Notes under the pieces: generated by a model
The model's input: only the letters and a program-made list of their open reading frames with translations
Database searches by the model: none
Told to the model about the DNA's origin: nothing
Made by a program: the position numbers and the translations under genes
Shown: positions 35,665-44,210 of the stretch, in pieces
Position numbering within the stretch: position 1 is the first letter of the stretch
Layout of the letters: the number at the start of each line of letters is the position of its first letter
Source of the DNA: an uncultured Rhizobium sp.
GTDB lineage: Bacteria > Pseudomonadota > Alphaproteobacteria > Rhizobiales > Rhizobiaceae
NCBI GenBank assembly: GCA_945952045.1
Contig: CAMFHE010000008.1
Span: forward strand, 1 to 64,000
Reading direction: 5' to 3'
DNA length: 64,000 bases

Positions 35665-35702
35665 TTGCCGATATTGAGTCTCGTAAAGCAGAATATCGGC
35701 AA
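35665..35702. promoter_or_regulatory. Candidate DeoR operator
   Basis: TTGCCGATATT (35665-35675) and AATATCGGCAA (35692-35702) are perfect inverted repeats 16 bases apart, followed by a third half-like word, CAATATCCGAC, at about 35710. They lie midway between the divergent DeoR gene and the gene at 35755. Wide spacing of half-sites is usual for DeoR proteins. Confidence 0.6.
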
Positions 35703-35754
35703 ATTCATGCAATATCCGACATTTTCACGAAAAGCAGACAGGAGAACAAGCCCC

Positions 35755-36123
35755 ATGTTGATTTTGATTGCAGGTCCCTATCGCTCCGGCACGGCTGACG
35801 ACCCCGTACGCATGGCTGAAAACCTCAAGCGGCTGGAAGCCCCGTCCTATGCGCTGTTTCAAGCCGGCCATGTGCCGATGATTGGCGAATGGGTGGCGTT
35901 GCCGGTCTGGTCGGCGGCTGGCGGCAAGGCGGTCGGCGACGATCTCTACGAAGAGATTTTCCACCCGACAGCCGCTAGGCTGCTGGCTCTGTGCGACGGC
36001 GTGCTGCGCCTGCCCGGCGCTTCCAAGGGCGCCGACAACGATGTGCGCATTGCAACCGAGCGCGGCATTCCGGTCTGGTATCGGCTGGAGGATGTGCCGG
36101 GGTGCGAAGCGCTGGCTGCGTAA
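35755..36123 (+). CDS. DUF4406 / nucleoside 2-deoxyribosyltransferase-like protein
   Basis: 122 residues. The opening MLILIAGPYRSG and the later segment ALCDGVLRLPGASKGADNDVRIA match the layout of the nucleoside 2-deoxyribosyltransferase fold, in which the first loop binds the sugar and the acidic segment is catalytic. The protein is soluble and single-domain. GGAG lies ten bases before ATG. Divergent from a DeoR regulator, which fits a nucleoside or sugar-phosphate theme. The reaction is inferred from fold resemblance only. Confidence 0.7.
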   Translation: MLILIAGPYRSGTADDPVRMAENLKRLEAPSYALFQAGHVPMIGEWVALPVWSAAGGKAVGDDLYEEIFHPTAARLLALCDGVLRLPGASKGADNDVRIATERGIPVWYRLEDVPGCEALAA

Positions 36124-36154
36124 CGGGAAGAGGGCGGCGTGGCGGCGAGATGCC

Positions 36155-38140
36155 TCAGCCGCCGCGCCGCCAACTCGCAAACGGATGCTCCAGCGCCGGC
36201 AGCGCCGGAACGTCGATATGATCGGGCGTAAGGCCTGCGCGGGCGCGGGCGGCCATCATCGCGAAGGCGCGTTCCAGATGGGCGGTGATGCGCTTGCCGT
36301 TGAACAGCGGCGCGGAGAAGCGGTTTTCCTCCAGCCGTTCCTTCAGCTCGACGATCTTGCGCGGCGCGCGCGCCATGGCGGCGGCCATGTTGCAGAAGGC
36401 GGTGTCGTCGGCTGCCGTCAGTTCGCCAAGGCCGATGCCGTTCAGCAGGCTTTCCGAAACGCGGGCGGAAAAGCTTCGCCCACGCACTGTCAGCACCGGC
36501 AGCCCGGCCCAGATCATGTCGGAAGTCGTGGTGTGGCCGTTATAGGGAACGGTGTCGAGGCCGAGATCGGCAAGCGACAGCCGCGCCAGATGGTCGGGAT
36601 AGTCGACATGGCCGGTAAACAGGATGCGCGAGGCGGGAATATCGCGTGCGGCAAAGGCCTCGAGCAGATTGTGACGCGCCAGCGGTTCGTCGCATTGCGT
36701 CCACAGCACGGCATCCGGCGCCTGGGAGAGGATGCGGCTCCACAGATCGACCGAGCGGATGGTGATCTTCTGCGCCGAATTGAACGAGGCGAAGACAAAG
36801 CCGTTTTCCGGCAGGCCCCAGTCGGCGCGCCGCGCGGCGCGTGGCAGCGGCCGTGTCTCGGCATCGTTCGGCTGATAGGTTTCCGGCAGACGGCAGAGTT
36901 TTTCGGCAAAGAACGGCTTGGCGCTATCCGGCGTCACGAAACGGTCGGTGATCGCATAATCGAGATCGGCGCCGTGAACGCTGCCGGCAAAGCCGAGATA
37001 GGTCGCCTTGATCGGCGCATCGGCGCGCTTGACGATGCCCGGCCGGGCGCCTGCGGCAAAACCCTTGAGGTCGATGAGGATATCGATGTTGCGCGCCGCA
37101 ATCGCCTCGGCCGCCCCGTGATCGTCGAGTTCGTCGATACGCACGATGGCGCGGCGCACGAAGGCGGGAAAGCCGGTTTCCTGCCAGCCGCGAAGGCGCG
37201 GTTCGGTATAGCAGAACAGGCTGACGTCGAATTCGGCCCGATCATGCAGGGAGAGCACCGGCGCGAACAGCCGCATGGTGGCGTGGTCGTAGAAATCGTT
37301 GGAGAGATAGCCGATGCGGATTTTTCCGTTCGCCGAAAAGGCGCGGCGGAACGGCGCGGCCGGCACGGCGGCAAGCTTGACCGTCTCGGCGCAATCGCGT
37401 GCCTGCAATCCCTCGTCGTCGCAGCGCAACAGCCGGTCGGCGGCGCTTTCCTCGCGCAACAGGCGTTCGGCTAACGGCGTTTCCGGATCGGCGACGGCGG
37501 CCTCGAAGGCGGCCGCATTGGCAAAATCGCAGACCGCGCGCCCGGCCGAAAGCCGCGCGACCCGCAAGGCGGCGTCGTCGGGAAAATGCTGGCAGGCGGC
37601 ATCGAGCTCGGCGAGCAGGCGGGGGCGATGGCCGGCGGCGCGCAGCGTCGAGAGCACCAGCGCCATCTGGTCGCGATCGCTGCGATCCAGCCGGTCGAGA
37701 TGCGGAAGCGCTTCCGTCGCGCGGCCCGAGGCGGTCAGCGCCCCGATGCACAGGGTCAGGATGTCGGCATCGGCCGGAAAACGCTCGAAGGCCAGATCCG
37801 TCAGGTCGGCGATGGCCGCATTGGCTTTGGCGGTCTTGAACAGGTCGAGGGCGTCGCGCAGCAGCGCGTCTGTTTTCGGACCGGGCAGGCGGGCGGCTTC
37901 GGCATAGGTTTCGGCGGCCTGAAGCGGCTGGCCGAGACGCATCAGCGTATCGCCGAGCAGCGCATGAATGTCCTGGCTTCGAATGCGTTCGGCCGTAATC
38001 GCCCGGCGCATCAGCTCGGCGGCGGCCTCGAAGTCGCCCAGCTCGAAGGTCTGCAAGGCCAATGTCATCGTCTGGCTCATGGTTTCAAGCCCTTCCGCTT
38101 GCGGGTGCGCCGGCGGCGCGCCGTTCTGCCGTTCGTCCAT
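36155..38140 (-). CDS. TPR protein with O-GlcNAc transferase-like (GT41) domain
   Basis: About 661 residues. Tetratricopeptide-like helical repeats occupy about 25-220 (FELGDFEAAAELMRRAI, LGQPLQAAETYAEAARLPG). The rest is a two-part GT-B glycosyltransferase of family 41: KIRIGYLSNDFYDHATMRLF, DILIDLKGFAAGARPGI, ITIRSVDLWSRIL, RILFTGHVDYPDHLARLSLADLGLDTVPYNGHTTTSD being key blocks. In eukaryotes this family modifies proteins with N-acetylglucosamine; bacterial members can glycosylate proteins or act in envelope polymers. Starts at 38140 (GGGGA upstream) or 38080 (just before the repeats) are both possible. No glycan gene cluster is adjacent. Confidence 0.85.
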   Translation of the reverse strand: MDERQNGAPPAHPQAEGLETMSQTMTLALQTFELGDFEAAAELMRRAITAERIRSQDIHALLGDTLMRLGQPLQAAETYAEAARLPGPKTDALLRDALDLFKTAKANAAIADLTDLAFERFPADADILTLCIGALTASGRATEALPHLDRLDRSDRDQMALVLSTLRAAGHRPRLLAELDAACQHFPDDAALRVARLSAGRAVCDFANAAAFEAAVADPETPLAERLLREESAADRLLRCDDEGLQARDCAETVKLAAVPAAPFRRAFSANGKIRIGYLSNDFYDHATMRLFAPVLSLHDRAEFDVSLFCYTEPRLRGWQETGFPAFVRRAIVRIDELDDHGAAEAIAARNIDILIDLKGFAAGARPGIVKRADAPIKATYLGFAGSVHGADLDYAITDRFVTPDSAKPFFAEKLCRLPETYQPNDAETRPLPRAARRADWGLPENGFVFASFNSAQKITIRSVDLWSRILSQAPDAVLWTQCDEPLARHNLLEAFAARDIPASRILFTGHVDYPDHLARLSLADLGLDTVPYNGHTTTSDMIWAGLPVLTVRGRSFSARVSESLLNGIGLGELTAADDTAFCNMAAAMARAPRKIVELKERLEENRFSAPLFNGKRITAHLERAFAMMAARARAGLTPDHIDVPALPALEHPFASWRRGG

Positions 38141-38337
38141 CGGGGTCCCCAGGGTCTCTCCGCACTTCCGCGCGGAAACACCGCTTCTGGAAATGATACG
38201 GATAACCGGTTTCGTTTTCGTTCCGATGGACTCAACCATGCCGTCGCGCGCGCAAATTGTGCTGGACGCGCGACAGGGCCAAGTGTCCGCGCCGAAGCTT
38301 GCGCGAAGCTTGCGCCATCCGGAACCCTAAAACATGA

Positions 38338-39345
38338 TCAGGCGGTGAGAAGTTCCGCAGCGCGGATGGTGCCGACTTCCATGCCGTTCCAGTTGCGCAT
38401 GGTGCGGTTGGCAAGGCCCATGAGGGCGGTGCGCTCGGCGCTGCCGGGTTCGAAGTAACGGGCAAGGATGGCGGCGACCATGCTTTCGGCGGCGCGGGTC
38501 GCGCCGTCTTCGCATTTGAGCGCGATGGACAGGCCCTTTTCCGGCAGCAGCGCGCAGAACACACCCTCCGCTCCGGTCTTGGCGAAGATGCGGCCGGGCG
38601 CGATCTCCATCAGTTTCGTGCAGGCGCGGCCGGTTCCGGCGACAAACCAGGGCTCGGCCATGCAGGCGTCGATAATCCGGCGCGAGGCGGTAGCGCGCGC
38701 CGGCGACAGGCCCTTGCCGGTCAGCATGCGGGCAAAGCCGAGCGCCAGTCCCTTCAGCGGCACGGCATAGGTGGGGATCGAGCAACCGTCGACGCCGCAG
38801 GCATCGGCATCCAGCGTCGCGCCGGTCAAGCCTTCCATGACGCCGCGAATCTCGGCCTGCAGCGGATGATCGAAGGTGCTGTAGCCCTTGGGATCGATAT
38901 CGCCATGGCAGCAGGCGCAGACGAAGCCGGCATGCTTGCCCGAGCAATTGTTGTGCAGCGCCGTGGGGGATGCCATCGTCCGCGCCTGGTCGATCAGCAC
39001 TGTCTGCTCAAAGGACCAGTGGGCGCCGCATTCCAGCACATCCGACTCGCGGCCGGCGCGCTTCAGCATCGAGGCGGCGAGAGAGGCATGGCCCTCTTCG
39101 CCGGAATGCGAGGAAGCCGACAGCGCCAACTCCCTGGCGCCGAAACCATAGGCGTCGGCCGCGCCCCCTTCGACCAGCGGCAGCGCCTGCATCGCCTTGC
39201 AGGCCGAGCGCGGGAAGATCGCGGCATCGCTGTCGCCAAGCGAGAAGACGATCCTGCCGCTATCGTCGACGACGACGGCGAGGCCACGATGGCGGCTTTC
39301 GACGCGATTGCCGCGCGTGACTTCGACGAGGACGGGATTGGTCAT
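38338..39345 (-). CDS. L-asparaginase II (PF06089, Rhizobium etli type)
   Basis: 335 residues. Converts asparagine to aspartate and ammonia in the cytosol. This is the asparaginase II family typical of rhizobia, not the classical Thr-nucleophile type. Landmarks are FPRSACKAMQALPL near residue 45 (SxxK pair), CSGKHAGFVCACCHGD near 132 and DACGVDGCSIPTYAVPL near 180, rich in conserved cysteines. ATG 39345 has GGAG nine bases upstream; ATG 39360 is an alternative. Together with neighbours it is probably monocistronic. Confidence 0.9.
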   Translation of the reverse strand: MTNPVLVEVTRGNRVESRHRGLAVVVDDSGRIVFSLGDSDAAIFPRSACKAMQALPLVEGGAADAYGFGARELALSASSHSGEEGHASLAASMLKRAGRESDVLECGAHWSFEQTVLIDQARTMASPTALHNNCSGKHAGFVCACCHGDIDPKGYSTFDHPLQAEIRGVMEGLTGATLDADACGVDGCSIPTYAVPLKGLALGFARMLTGKGLSPARATASRRIIDACMAEPWFVAGTGRACTKLMEIAPGRIFAKTGAEGVFCALLPEKGLSIALKCEDGATRAAESMVAAILARYFEPGSAERTALMGLANRTMRNWNGMEVGTIRAAELLTA

Positions 39346-39487
39346 GGCAACAGGCTCCATCAGGGACTCATGCACGAGATGGCGGCAAGCATTATCGCGC
39401 GTCGCGCGGAAAGCCAACGGCTTTCAATTGCCACAATCGGATGGCGAAGCTTTTGCCGCCGCAGTCTCAATGGCTTCAAGGAACCGG

Positions 39488-40228
39488 ATGACCCTTCTCA
39501 AGCGCCTGTCGATCGCCTTCGCCGTCATCTATCTCCTGCCGCCCTTGGCGTCCGCCGGCTGGTGGGCGTTGCGCGACCGGCCGTCCTCGTGGCGCGAGGC
39601 GCGCTGGAGCTCTGCCGGCATCCTGCCCAAGCCGCAGGACGATCCGCGCGCGGCGATCTATATCCTGTCGGCAGCGACCGGCGGTATGAAAGGGGCGGTC
39701 TCCAGCCATGCCTGGATCGTCACAAAGCCGCGCAATGCCAATGCCTATGACCGCTACGACAAGGTCGGCTGGGGCACGCCGATCCGCCATAATGGCTATG
39801 CCGCCGATGCCTTCTGGTATTCGAACACCCCGCGCATCGTGCGCGCCATCAAGGGGGCGGAGGCCGAGCGGCTGATCCCGGCCGTCGAGAAGGCGATCGA
39901 AACCTATCCGTTTTCGAAGCCCGGCGGCTATCGCCTCTATCCGGGGCCGAATTCCAACACCTTCGTCGCCCATGTCCTGCGCACCGTGCCCGACATCGGC
40001 GTCGTGCTGCCGCCGGATGCGGTCGGCCGCGATTATCCCGCCGATGGCCGGTTGCTGCAAATCGACGACGACTGGCGCGATGTCCATGCCTCGCTTTACG
40101 GCCTGATCGGCTTTTCCGCCGGCTTACGCAGCGGCATCGAGTTGCATCTGCTCGGCCTCGTCGCCGGCCTGGATTTCACCGATCCCGGCATCAAGGTGCC
40201 GGCATTCGGGACAGTGCCGTTGTTCTAA
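39488..40228 (+). CDS. DUF3750 membrane-anchored protein
   Basis: 246 residues. One N-terminal hydrophobic segment (RLSIAFAVIYLLPPLASAGW) anchors or exports the protein. The body has DPRAAIYILSAATGGMKGAVSSHAWIV and YRLYPGPNSNTFVAHVLR, the latter with an Asn/Ser-Asn-Thr motif and His reminiscent of cysteine- or NlpC-like papain folds but without an evident nucleophile. AAGGA precedes ATG 39488. The family is of unknown function and common in alphaproteobacteria. Confidence 0.75.
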   Translation: MTLLKRLSIAFAVIYLLPPLASAGWWALRDRPSSWREARWSSAGILPKPQDDPRAAIYILSAATGGMKGAVSSHAWIVTKPRNANAYDRYDKVGWGTPIRHNGYAADAFWYSNTPRIVRAIKGAEAERLIPAVEKAIETYPFSKPGGYRLYPGPNSNTFVAHVLRTVPDIGVVLPPDAVGRDYPADGRLLQIDDDWRDVHASLYGLIGFSAGLRSGIELHLLGLVAGLDFTDPGIKVPAFGTVPLF

Positions 40229-40230
40229 AA

Positions 40231-40378
40231 GAATTTCCGAACGCAAAACCGCGACACACGTTTGCCGGAAATGCTTAGAGCGCTTCCGCTTTTCTTCGAA
40301 TCGCGAAAACGCTCTATCTCTTTGTTTTCACGCATTTCCGGACGGAAAACCGCTTCGCACTTTTCCTGGAAATGCTTA
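40231..40378. repeat. Mosaic of three RIME-like palindromes
   Basis: A first element AATTTCCGAACGCAAAACC to GCCGGAAATGC (about 40231-40273), a central palindrome with AGAGCGCTTCCGCTTTTC and CGCGAAAACGCTCT arms (about 40277-40317), and a third element GCATTTCCGGACGGAAAACC to TTCCTGGAAATGC (about 40330-40375) fill the convergent spacer between two genes. This three-part build is the clearest mosaic of the family in the window. Confidence 0.75.
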
Positions 40379-40993
40379 GCCGATCCGATAGGCGCATCGC
40401 CGCGCGCCCTGGAGCAGATGCTCGGTGCGTTCCACGGGGGCATCGAGGACGGCGCGAAAAATATCCAGTTCCGAGCGACAGAAATTGCGGCAGGCGGTGG
40501 CGGCGGCGCAGATGGGACAATGGTTCTCGACGAGGATGAAGTGTCCATCCTCCTCCTGCCACCAGCTTGCCATATAGCCTTCCGCCATGCGCAACTCCGT
40601 CAGCCGGGCGATGCGTTCGGCCAGTGTCTGCGCATCGGCGAGGCGCTCGCGGTAAAGGCTTTCCGTCTTTCGCTCGCGCGCCGAAATGACCGTTTCCAGC
40701 GCTTGCGGACCGAGTTCGGCGCCGATGGCGTCGATGAGGGCGAGCGCCATGTCGGCATGGCCATCCGGAAAGTTGCGATGGCCGGCGCCGGTCAGCTGCC
40801 ATGTCTGGCGCGGCCGGCCACGGCCGCTGGCCGCTTCCGAAACGCCCTCCACCAGCCCTTCTTCGGCAAGTTTGGTCAATTGCTGGCGCGCGGCTTCGCC
40901 CGTCAGGCCAAGCGTCGCCCCCAGCGCCGCCGTCGATTGCGGGCCTTCGGTTTTCAAAAGGAAGAGCAGCCTGTCACGCGGCGAGGGTCGCAT
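40376..40993 (-). CDS. SufR-like helix-turn-helix regulator with cysteine cluster
   Basis: 205 residues. The winged helix-turn-helix (RDRLLFLLKTEGPQSTAALG, LTGEAARQQLTKLAEEGLVE) is followed by a helical domain whose end carries five cysteines: HCPIC, TACRNFC and RRCAYRI. First, fourth and fifth are spaced 13 and 28 apart, close to the cyanobacterial SufR iron-sulfur pattern, but the third SufR cysteine position is Pro here, so cluster ligation would differ. It is divergent from an MFS exporter and is its likely regulator. Redox or iron sensing is inference. Confidence 0.8.
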   Translation of the reverse strand: MRPSPRDRLLFLLKTEGPQSTAALGATLGLTGEAARQQLTKLAEEGLVEGVSEAASGRGRPRQTWQLTGAGHRNFPDGHADMALALIDAIGAELGPQALETVISARERKTESLYRERLADAQTLAERIARLTELRMAEGYMASWWQEEDGHFILVENHCPICAAATACRNFCRSELDIFRAVLDAPVERTEHLLQGARRCAYRIG

Positions 40994-41107
40994 TATTCTT
41001 ATCCAGGGCCGCTTGATTAATCGCGGCGGTCATGTAATTTCCAAGATATAACTTGGAATAAAACGAAACCCTGCGCATTGCAACATCCGATACCGGAATT
41101 TTAAGTC

Positions 41108-42538
41108 ATGTCCTCGCCTGCTTCCGCCCGTCCCGCCAGCCTCTGGTCGCTGTTTGCCCCCGGCCATCTCGGCGCCAGCCTGATGCTGGCCGGCGGCATT
41201 TCGCTCTATGCCGTTGAAACCTATGTCACCGCCACGATCATGCCCTCCGTCGTGCGCGATATCGGCGGCTTGCCGCTGTTTGCCTGGGTGACGACCCTGT
41301 ATGTCACGGCCTCGGTGCTCGGTTCGGTGTTCATCGCCATCCGTCCGCGGGGCATGAGCCTCAACCGCACCTATTCGATCGGCGCGGCGCTGTTCCTGCT
41401 TGGCAGCCTGATCTGCGCCATCGCGCCCAGCATGGAGATCGTGCTGATCGGCCGCGCAGTGCAAGGGTTCGGCGCCGGCACGCTGGCGACGCTGGGTTAC
41501 GCCTTCATTCGCTATGCCTATCCCGAAAGCCTGTGGAACAAGGCCTCGACGCTCTATGCGGCGATCTGGGGCATTTCCACCTTTGTCGGCCCGACGCTGG
41601 GCGGTTTCTTTGCCGAGGGCAGCGCCTGGCGGCATGCTTTTGCGCTGATCATACCCTTTGCGCTCGCCATGGGTCTGCTTGCGCCATGGCTTCTGCCCAA
41701 GGGCGAGGACGATCGCCAGGAAACCAAGGCGCCGCTAGGACAGATGGTGTTGCTGACCGTGTCGCTGCTGCTGGTCAGCTTTGCCGGCACCGCCGAAAAT
41801 GTCAGCCTGCGGATTTGGCTGGTCGTCGGCGCGGTTGTGGCGATCGTCGGCATGATCGCGGTCGAGCGCCGTGCATCGCTTCGGCTTCTGCCGCGCGGCG
41901 GCATCACGCTGTCCATGCCGCTGTCGCGCGTCTATCTGGCGATCTTCCTGCTTCTGGCGGCGCTGACCTGCGACATCTACATTCCCTATTTCCTGCAGAT
42001 GCTGCATGGCGTCACGCCGCTGATCTCCGGCTATATCGTCGCGCTGGTGGCGCTCGGCTGGACGACTTCGGCCTTTCTCAGCAGCAATTTCAAGGGCGAG
42101 ACCATGCGCCGCTCGATCATCTGGGGCGGCGTTCTCGAAGCCGTCTGCATCGGCCTGCTGGCCGTCAGCCTCGCCTGGCCGAACCCTGAGGGCGATCTGC
42201 TCATCCTGTCACTGGCATCCGTGCTGATCTTCGGCATGGGTTTTGGCGTCGGCCTCGGCTGGGCGCATCTGGTCACCCATATCCTGCATCTCGCGGCAGA
42301 CGACGAAAAGGACAAGGCCTCGGCCGGCATCACCACCATGCAATCGCTGGGCAGCGCGTTTGGCGCGGCGCTGGCAGGCGTCACGGTCAACAGCACCGGC
42401 TTGCTGCATCCAGGCGGTCTCGATGGCAATGCATCGGCGGCGACCTGGCTGTTCGTGCTCTTCGCCCTGCCGGCGCTGCTTGCCGCCATTGCCGCCCTGT
42501 CGCTGCCAAGCCCGCGCTTCGGAGAGGCGGTCGCGTGA
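41108..42538 (+). CDS. MFS multidrug-type exporter
   Basis: 476 residues, mostly hydrophobic, with 12 to 14 predicted membrane helices. The motif-A-like loop between helices 2 and 3 is RPRGMSLNRTYSIG and motif C-like GPTLGGFFAEG lies in helix 5, marking a proton-driven drug or metabolite efflux carrier of the 14-helix branch. ATG 41108 is 114 bases from the divergent SufR-like regulator. Its stop overlaps the GTG of the next gene (GTGA), so both are translated together. The substrate is unknown. Confidence 0.9.
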   Translation: MSSPASARPASLWSLFAPGHLGASLMLAGGISLYAVETYVTATIMPSVVRDIGGLPLFAWVTTLYVTASVLGSVFIAIRPRGMSLNRTYSIGAALFLLGSLICAIAPSMEIVLIGRAVQGFGAGTLATLGYAFIRYAYPESLWNKASTLYAAIWGISTFVGPTLGGFFAEGSAWRHAFALIIPFALAMGLLAPWLLPKGEDDRQETKAPLGQMVLLTVSLLLVSFAGTAENVSLRIWLVVGAVVAIVGMIAVERRASLRLLPRGGITLSMPLSRVYLAIFLLLAALTCDIYIPYFLQMLHGVTPLISGYIVALVALGWTTSAFLSSNFKGETMRRSIIWGGVLEAVCIGLLAVSLAWPNPEGDLLILSLASVLIFGMGFGVGLGWAHLVTHILHLAADDEKDKASAGITTMQSLGSAFGAALAGVTVNSTGLLHPGGLDGNASAATWLFVLFALPALLAAIAALSLPSPRFGEAVA

Positions 42539-42936
42539 ATGCGAAATCGTCCCTCGCGGCGCAGACGCCGGTCGAGCAGGCCATCATCGCGAAAGTCCGG
42601 GCGGCCGGACTTCGCCTCCGCTTCGACAAGGTGGTCCTGCGGCTCTTCACCAGCGTGAAGGACGCAGCGGCCGGGTTGGTCGGTGAAGACCAAACCATCG
42701 TCTTCACGCTGACCGCGCCGATCAGACTGCCGGCAAAGACCGCCGCTGCGATTATCGATCTGATGCGCGACGGCTTGCCCGATCATGAAATCCGCGCTGA
42801 CATTTTCGGCAACGTGGTCAGGCTCTGCCGCGTGGCCAGCGTCGCCCGCGACATGCCGAGGGTGATCGGCCTCGTGCACAATCCCGTGCCGGATGCCGGC
42901 CAAATTCTGGCGCTCGCCAGATCGGAATTGACCTAA
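42535..42936 (+). CDS. Protein of unknown function coupled to the MFS exporter
   Basis: 133 residues starting at GTG 42535 within the stop of the MFS gene. No signal peptide or membrane segment. Recognisable segments are FDKVVLRLFTSVKDAAAGLV, QTIVFTLTAPIRLPAKTAAA and RVASVARDMPRVIGLVHNP, the last suggesting an alpha/beta fold. Family not recognised. Translational coupling suggests it assists or is regulated with the exporter. Its stop overlaps by four bases the stop of the convergent LysR gene. Confidence 0.65.
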   Translation: MNAKSSLAAQTPVEQAIIAKVRAAGLRLRFDKVVLRLFTSVKDAAAGLVGEDQTIVFTLTAPIRLPAKTAAAIIDLMRDGLPDHEIRADIFGNVVRLCRVASVARDMPRVIGLVHNPVPDAGQILALARSELT

Positions 42937-43841
42937 CCTTCGGCAAAGCCCAGCCGGATCATGTCGGCTTCGATTTCTCCGCGCACCCAGGCCTTGAAGG
43001 CGCTGACCTTGGGTGGATCGCGCTGCCCGGTGGGCGTGACGAAATAGTGCCCGTCGCCAGTCGCCGCCCGGATGGGGAAGGGAGCGACCAGCCGGCCATG
43101 TTCGAGATTGTAGCCGGCCAGCGTCTGCCAGGCGAGCATCACGCCCTGACCGGCGAGAACGGCGTCGAGACAGAGCGATGCCTCGTTGAGCACATGGCGC
43201 GGCGTCACCGTGCGGCCGGTGATCCCGGCAGCCTTCAGCCAGACATCCCAGGTGAAGCGGCTATGGCCGTCGATGACCACGGGCAGGTCGAAAATATCTT
43301 CCGGCTTTTGCAGCCGCGCCGCCATCTGCGGCGTACAGACCGGAAAGATCTCCTGGGTCAGCAAAAGCTCCGCCTTGCCATCCGGCCAGCGACCGTTGCC
43401 GACGCGGATGCAGACATCGACATCGCTGAGCGCCGGATTGACCAGCGCCGTCGTTGCATCGATGCGCAACCGCAAATCCGGCCGGAGCCTGGAAAAGCCA
43501 TCCAGCCGATGCACCAGCCAGCGCGCGGCAAACACCGGCGCCACCGAGATCGTCAAAACCTGCTCGTCGCGCGCCCGCGCCAGCGACACCGCCTCGGACA
43601 GATGCTGGAAGCCGCCGGTCAGCCTTTGCAGGATCGGCAGCACCGCCGATGTCGGCGTCATGCCGCGCGGCGTCCGCTCAAAAAGGCTGCGGCCGAGTTG
43701 CGCCTCGGCCTTGATGACCTGCTGGCTGACCGCGCCGACCGATACGCCGAGTTCTTCGGCCGCTGCCTGCAGCGAACCGAGCCGGCCGACCGCCTCCACT
43801 GCCTTGAGGCCGTTCAGATGCACGAGATTGAGGTTCTTCAT
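42933..43841 (-). CDS. LysR-family regulator, GcvA-like (second copy)
   Basis: 302 residues, full length. The winged helix-turn-helix reads HLNGLKAVEAVGRLGSLQAAA then VSVGAVSQQVIKAEAQLGRSLF, and the effector domain follows from about 90 (LTISVAPVFAARWLVHRLDGF). It shares the GcvA-like FAARWLV pattern and the upstream CGATAAACTC motif with the regulator at 162-1004. It is divergent from the small gene at 43949, its probable target. Confidence 0.92.
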   Translation of the reverse strand: MKNLNLVHLNGLKAVEAVGRLGSLQAAAEELGVSVGAVSQQVIKAEAQLGRSLFERTPRGMTPTSAVLPILQRLTGGFQHLSEAVSLARARDEQVLTISVAPVFAARWLVHRLDGFSRLRPDLRLRIDATTALVNPALSDVDVCIRVGNGRWPDGKAELLLTQEIFPVCTPQMAARLQKPEDIFDLPVVIDGHSRFTWDVWLKAAGITGRTVTPRHVLNEASLCLDAVLAGQGVMLAWQTLAGYNLEHGRLVAPFPIRAATGDGHYFVTPTGQRDPPKVSAFKAWVRGEIEADMIRLGFAEG

Positions 43842-43864
43842 CCAGTTTTTCTAAACCCTGCCGC

Positions 43865-43880
43865 CGATAAACTCAATTGA
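43865..43880. promoter_or_regulatory. Possible LysR-type operator, shared with the region at 1028
   Basis: CGATAAACTCAATTGA is nearly identical to 1028-1043 and occupies the same position relative to a GcvA-like LysR gene, 24 bases upstream of it. Confidence 0.4.
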
Positions 43881-43948
43881 AACGAAGCCGGATCGGCACG
43901 ATCTTCTCTGCATCAAAGGGCAGAAACGCCCGGAAAGCGAGGATCCCC

Positions 43949-44134
43949 ATGCTGAAGTTTTTCTGGAAGGATTTTGGGCGCGGGGACGATGCGGTTGCGA
44001 AAGCCGAAGCGCGGATATGGCGGCGCGATCCGCTCGCCCATCCCGTTCTCGACGCCATGAGCCAGCGCGAACTCGGCGATCTGCCCTTCGTTCTGCCGGA
44101 GCCGACGCCGCCCGCCGCCTGTTGCCGCAACTAA
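43949..44134 (+). CDS. Small protein divergent from a LysR regulator
   Basis: 61 residues: MLKFFWKDFGRGDDAVAKAE, then WRRDPLAHPVLDAMSQRELGDLPF, ending in a Pro-rich tail with CC. The segment around MSQRELGDLPF resembles the MSxRELADLG core of DUF1127-like small proteins, which bind RNA or affect phosphate and carbon metabolism in rhizobia and agrobacteria. GAGG lies seven bases before ATG. Assignment to DUF1127 is tentative because the arginine-rich half is weak. Confidence 0.55.
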   Translation: MLKFFWKDFGRGDDAVAKAEARIWRRDPLAHPVLDAMSQRELGDLPFVLPEPTPPAACCRN

Positions 44135-44143
44135 TTTGAAGGA

Positions 44144-44155
44144 CAAGCTTCGCGC
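44144..44155. repeat. Short recurrent intergenic word with AAGCTT core
   Basis: CAAGCTTCGCGC here is the complement of GCGCGAAGCTTG found at 38301, 59753 and 62123, always outside genes. Confidence 0.4.
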
Positions 44156-44210
44156 CAGTTGGCCCTGTCATCATGGCAATCGGATTCATGGGTGAAGAAG
44201 CGGTTTTTCG

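Noticed and set aside
40231-40378. Three tandem palindromes considered as a CRISPR array or replication origin
   Set aside because: Unequal lengths and different modules with no spacers, and no DnaA-box cluster was seen.
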